Shown piece by piece: positions 15,057 to 16,648 of a stretch of DNA of 16,648 bases (position 1 is its first letter; each line of letters begins with the position of its first letter). The notes under the pieces are model-generated. The model made no database searches and had not been told where the DNA came from. It worked only from the letters and a program-made list of their open reading frames with translations. A program made the translations under genes and the position numbers. The DNA comes from an uncultured Lachnospiraceae bacterium (GTDB lineage: Bacteria; Bacillota; Clostridia; Lachnospirales; Lachnospiraceae), in NCBI GenBank assembly GCA_900544685.1, contig UQWA01000044.1:1-16648 (forward strand), read 5' to 3'.

Positions 15057-15650
15057 CAAATATTTATTTCTATTCGCTGCATTATTCGTAATATACGGAT
15101 AGGCTTTAATATTCTTAACCAGGGAACTGTATGGTTTATTGTAAACATATTTGATATCTGTGTTTAAAAGCCCATATTTATTACTCAGCGTTTTCAGGGC
15201 ATTACACTTGGAATGGTACAGATATGCCTGTTCAACAACTCCTTTTTTCTTGTAATTATAAAATATTTTTCTCTGTTGTTTATAGAGTTCTGTTGAATTT
15301 TCAAAATCTCCCAGATACACAATTTTCCCTTTTTTATTTATGGTAAATACATTATTGCAAACTACTTTTCTGCTTTTATTGTAACTGTTATCTGTTGTAA
15401 ATAATTCATATGTTCCGTCTTTATTCATATCAAGCAGTACAAACGCATCTATTTTGAATCTGGTTTTTCCGGTCCATTTTCTTCCACCCAGACTGTATGT
15501 GGATGACATAGGTACTGTCTTTTTCTGTATGAACTGCCTGTAAATCTTCTTTTGCTTTGCTTTTCCCGGCGCTGCTGATACCGGAACTGCCAGAGCAAGT
15601 ATAAAGCAAAGACACATTAACACCATTTTGTTCCATTTTTTTCTTTTCAT
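15051..15650 (-). CDS. Secreted protein of unknown function, AT-rich gene
   Basis: I do not recognise this family. The 199-residue protein has a classic signal peptide: KRKKWNK, then hydrophobic MVLMCLCFILALAVPV, then a likely cleavage after VSA (26) or A27. The mature part is very basic (many Lys) and rich in Tyr and Asn, and has an acidic loop DMNKDGTYE (74-82) resembling the calcium-binding DxNxDG loops of EF-hand-like or beta-propeller repeat proteins. There is no lipobox, LPXTG or C-terminal anchor, so it is probably released or held by charge. The gene is far more AT-rich than its neighbours (15241-15300 has 13 G or C in 60), suggesting a different history. ATG 15650 has a GAGGGA ribosome site seven bases upstream. 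It stands alone, convergent with hpf. Confidence 0.82.
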   Translation of the reverse strand: MKRKKWNKMVLMCLCFILALAVPVSAAPGKAKQKKIYRQFIQKKTVPMSSTYSLGGRKWTGKTRFKIDAFVLLDMNKDGTYELFTTDNSYNKSRKVVCNNVFTINKKGKIVYLGDFENSTELYKQQRKIFYNYKKKGVVEQAYLYHSKCNALKTLSNKYGLLNTDIKYVYNKPYSSLVKNIKAYPYITNNAANRNKYLK

Positions 15651-15684
15651 TCTCCATCCCTCTTTTCTTTTTTCTTATATTTTC

Positions 15685-15713
15685 AGTATAGACATTTTAT
15701 TTGTGAAACACAA
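15685..15713 (-). promoter_or_regulatory. Probable promoter of the secreted-protein gene
   Basis: Minus strand: -35 TTGTGT (15713-15708), 17-base spacer, -10 TATACT (15690-15685), five of six matches. It sits immediately after the hisA stop codon; a weak TTGTG-TTT-CACAA hairpin covers the -35. No separate hisA terminator was found, so hisA transcripts may also run into this gene. Confidence 0.5.
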
Positions 15714-15719
15714 TCCTTT

Positions 15720-16499
15720 TTACAATTTTCTGCACAATTCCAACACCCTGCGGTATTCCATCTGCCCGCCGAACAGATCCAGTGCACTTCCTACAGTCAC
15801 ATTCACATGGTTCTGTCCCAGTTCTTTCAGAGTCATCAGATCTTCATAGGATCCTACACCCCCGGCATAGGTTACCGGAATCCGGTTCCATTCTCCCAGC
15901 ATGGCTGCCAGCGTTTTTTCAATGCCGGATGCCTTACCTTCCACGTCTACTGCATGAATCAGAAACTCGCTGCAGTGATCTGCCAGTTCGTCCAGCACTG
16001 CTTTTGTCAGCCGCACGCTGGTAAACTTCTGCCAGCGATCTGTAACAATATAGTACGCATCTTCTCTTTTCCGGCAGCTTAAGTCCAGAACCAGATGCTC
16101 TTTTCCCACTTCGTTTTTCAGCTTTTCCAGATTCTCATAATTAATGTTTCCGTCTTTAAAAACATAACTTGTTACGATGACATGGGATGCACCTGCTCTT
16201 AAAAACTCTTCCGCATTCTCTGTGCAGATACCACCTCCAATCTGAAGGCCTCCCGGATAGGTTCCAAGTGCTTTCATTGCCTGTACTTTCGTCCGTTCAT
16301 AATATGCAGAATCTCTGGCATTCAGCAGAATCACATGACCGCCCCGGATTCCGTCTTTTTTGTAAAATTCAGCATAAAAAGCCGCGTCCTGTTCTGCCAC
16401 AAAATTTTCTTTCGCCTGATCCCCCTGATCATTCAGAGATCCGCCTACAATCTGTTTTACTTTTCCATTATGTATATCAATACATGGTCTGAACTCCAT
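15720..16499 (-). CDS. hisA: Eukaryotic-type (HIS6-like) HisA, histidine biosynthesis isomerase
   Basis: HisA converts ProFAR to PRFAR, an Amadori rearrangement in histidine synthesis, in the cytoplasm. The 259-residue protein is longer than the usual bacterial form (about 240-245) and resembles fungal and plant HIS6: FRPCIDIHNGKVKQIVGGSL at the start with catalytic D8, GGLQIGGGI (83-91), and DLSCRKR (139-145) with the second catalytic Asp, followed by a DRWQKFT segment that bacterial HisA lacks. The C-terminal phosphate sites YAGGVGSYEDL and TVGSALDLFGG are intact, so it should be active. ATG 16499 has a GGAGG site. The gene stands alone, with its own promoter and no hisF, hisH or other his gene in view. 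Upstream lies the end of a group II intron. The type assignment rests on recalled family motifs. Confidence 0.9.
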   Translation of the reverse strand: MEFRPCIDIHNGKVKQIVGGSLNDQGDQAKENFVAEQDAAFYAEFYKKDGIRGGHVILLNARDSAYYERTKVQAMKALGTYPGGLQIGGGICTENAEEFLRAGASHVIVTSYVFKDGNINYENLEKLKNEVGKEHLVLDLSCRKREDAYYIVTDRWQKFTSVRLTKAVLDELADHCSEFLIHAVDVEGKASGIEKTLAAMLGEWNRIPVTYAGGVGSYEDLMTLKELGQNHVNVTVGSALDLFGGQMEYRRVLELCRKL

Positions 16500-16547
16500 C
16501 TGTTGTACCTCCGACTTTACACGCTAATCCTGATATTGTCTTATTTT

Positions 16548-16576
16548 ATCATATTCAGCTTAAGTCTGGTACTCAA
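16548..16576 (-). promoter_or_regulatory. hisA promoter
   Basis: Minus strand: -35 TTGAGT (16576-16571), 17-base spacer, -10 TATGAT (16553-16548), five of six matches. The start would be near 16541, giving a leader of about 40 bases with a GGAGG ribosome site. No T-box or attenuator fits in so short a leader. The -35 lies about 20 bases from the group II intron end, so the insertion left the promoter intact. Confidence 0.75.
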
Positions 16577-16594
16577 ATTTCCGATTCTGTCACA

Positions 16595-16648
16595 ATCGGG
16601 TAGGAGGTAAATAATTATTTTATTTACCGTCCTCCCACACCACCGTAC
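16595..16648 (-). mobile_element. 3' end of a group II intron (end of domain V and domain VI), continues beyond window
   Basis: Read on the minus strand, GTACGGTGGTGT (16648-16637) matches the 3' strand of bacterial group II intron domain V as I know it. Domain VI follows: GGGAGGA (16636-16630), a bulged C, GGTAAATAA (16628-16620), loop AATAA, TTATTTACC, TCCT, a bulged A (16601), and CCC, then GAT. The two long arms pair almost perfectly, and the bulged A is the seventh base from the end, as is the branch point of known introns (the L. lactis LtrB intron ends CCTACTTCAC in the same layout). The 3' splice site is therefore between 16595 and 16594. The intron body and any reverse transcriptase lie outside, so completeness cannot be judged. 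Confidence 0.78.

Noticed and set aside
15700..15720. Hairpin TTGTG-AAA-CACAA after hisA as a terminator
   Set aside because: The stem is only five base pairs and on the minus strand lacks a following T run; on the plus strand it has one but no gene ends there.
16499..16541. T-box or his leader attenuator before hisA
   Set aside because: The leader is only about 40 bases, with no terminator stem, no histidine-codon run and no T-box sequence.

Overview
The window looks like chromosomal core DNA of a Gram-positive, low-to-moderate G+C Clostridia, most likely a Lachnospiraceae member (Blautia/Dorea/Mediterraneibacter-like). This is inferred from protein style (RNase Z beginning MLDVCLLGCGG, long-form HPF, SecA with a C-terminal zinc motif), the gene neighbourhood and strong AGGAGG-type ribosome binding sites. 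Almost everything lies on the minus strand, so the biological reading order is right to left; only hpf is on the plus strand.

In minus-strand order: (1) 16648-16595, the 3' end of a group II intron (end of domain V, all of domain VI with a bulged branch-point A), running in from outside. (2) 16594-15720, a stand-alone hisA of the eukaryotic (HIS6) type with its own sigma-A-like promoter. (3) 15713-15051, an AT-rich gene for a small secreted protein of unknown function, convergent with hpf. (4) 14469-14999 (+), hpf for ribosome hibernation, with its own promoter and terminator. (5) 14253-11698, secA, divergent from hpf. (6) 11598-10470, prfB (RF2), complete only through a programmed +1 frameshift at CTT TGA. 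(7) 10457-7335, three genes for an SPFH protein, a zinc-ribbon membrane protein and a TPM-domain membrane protein, matching YdjI, YdjG and YdjH of the Bacillus envelope-stress operon, but without pspA. (8) 7308-178, a tightly packed run: HTH/ACT protein, tex, NUDIX hydrolase, tsaE, tsaB, rimI, a small Cys-rich protein, rnz and tsaD. (9) 126-1, a consensus promoter and the first 53 bases of tRNA-Ser(UGA), cut by the window edge.

The themes fit together. secA with the SPFH/zinc-ribbon/TPM set concerns the cell envelope. prfB, hpf, tex, rimI, tsaB/D/E, rnz and the tRNA gene concern translation and RNA maturation: TsaB, TsaD and TsaE are three of the four bacterial proteins for t6A37 of tRNA (TsaC is not here), RNase Z trims tRNA 3' ends and RimI acetylates ribosomal protein S18. 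From prfB to tsaD gaps are mostly 1-20 bases or overlaps, so large parts are probably co-transcribed, with possible breaks at the hairpin between secA and prfB and at a promoter-like site before the small Cys-rich gene.

No CRISPR array, prophage or insertion sequence was seen, and no clearly novel multi-gene system. The points most worth a second look are the PspA-less YdjGHI-like cluster, the group II intron end next to hisA, the HIS6-type HisA, the small conserved-looking Cys protein and the AT-rich secreted orphan. No gap between genes exceeds 215 bases.
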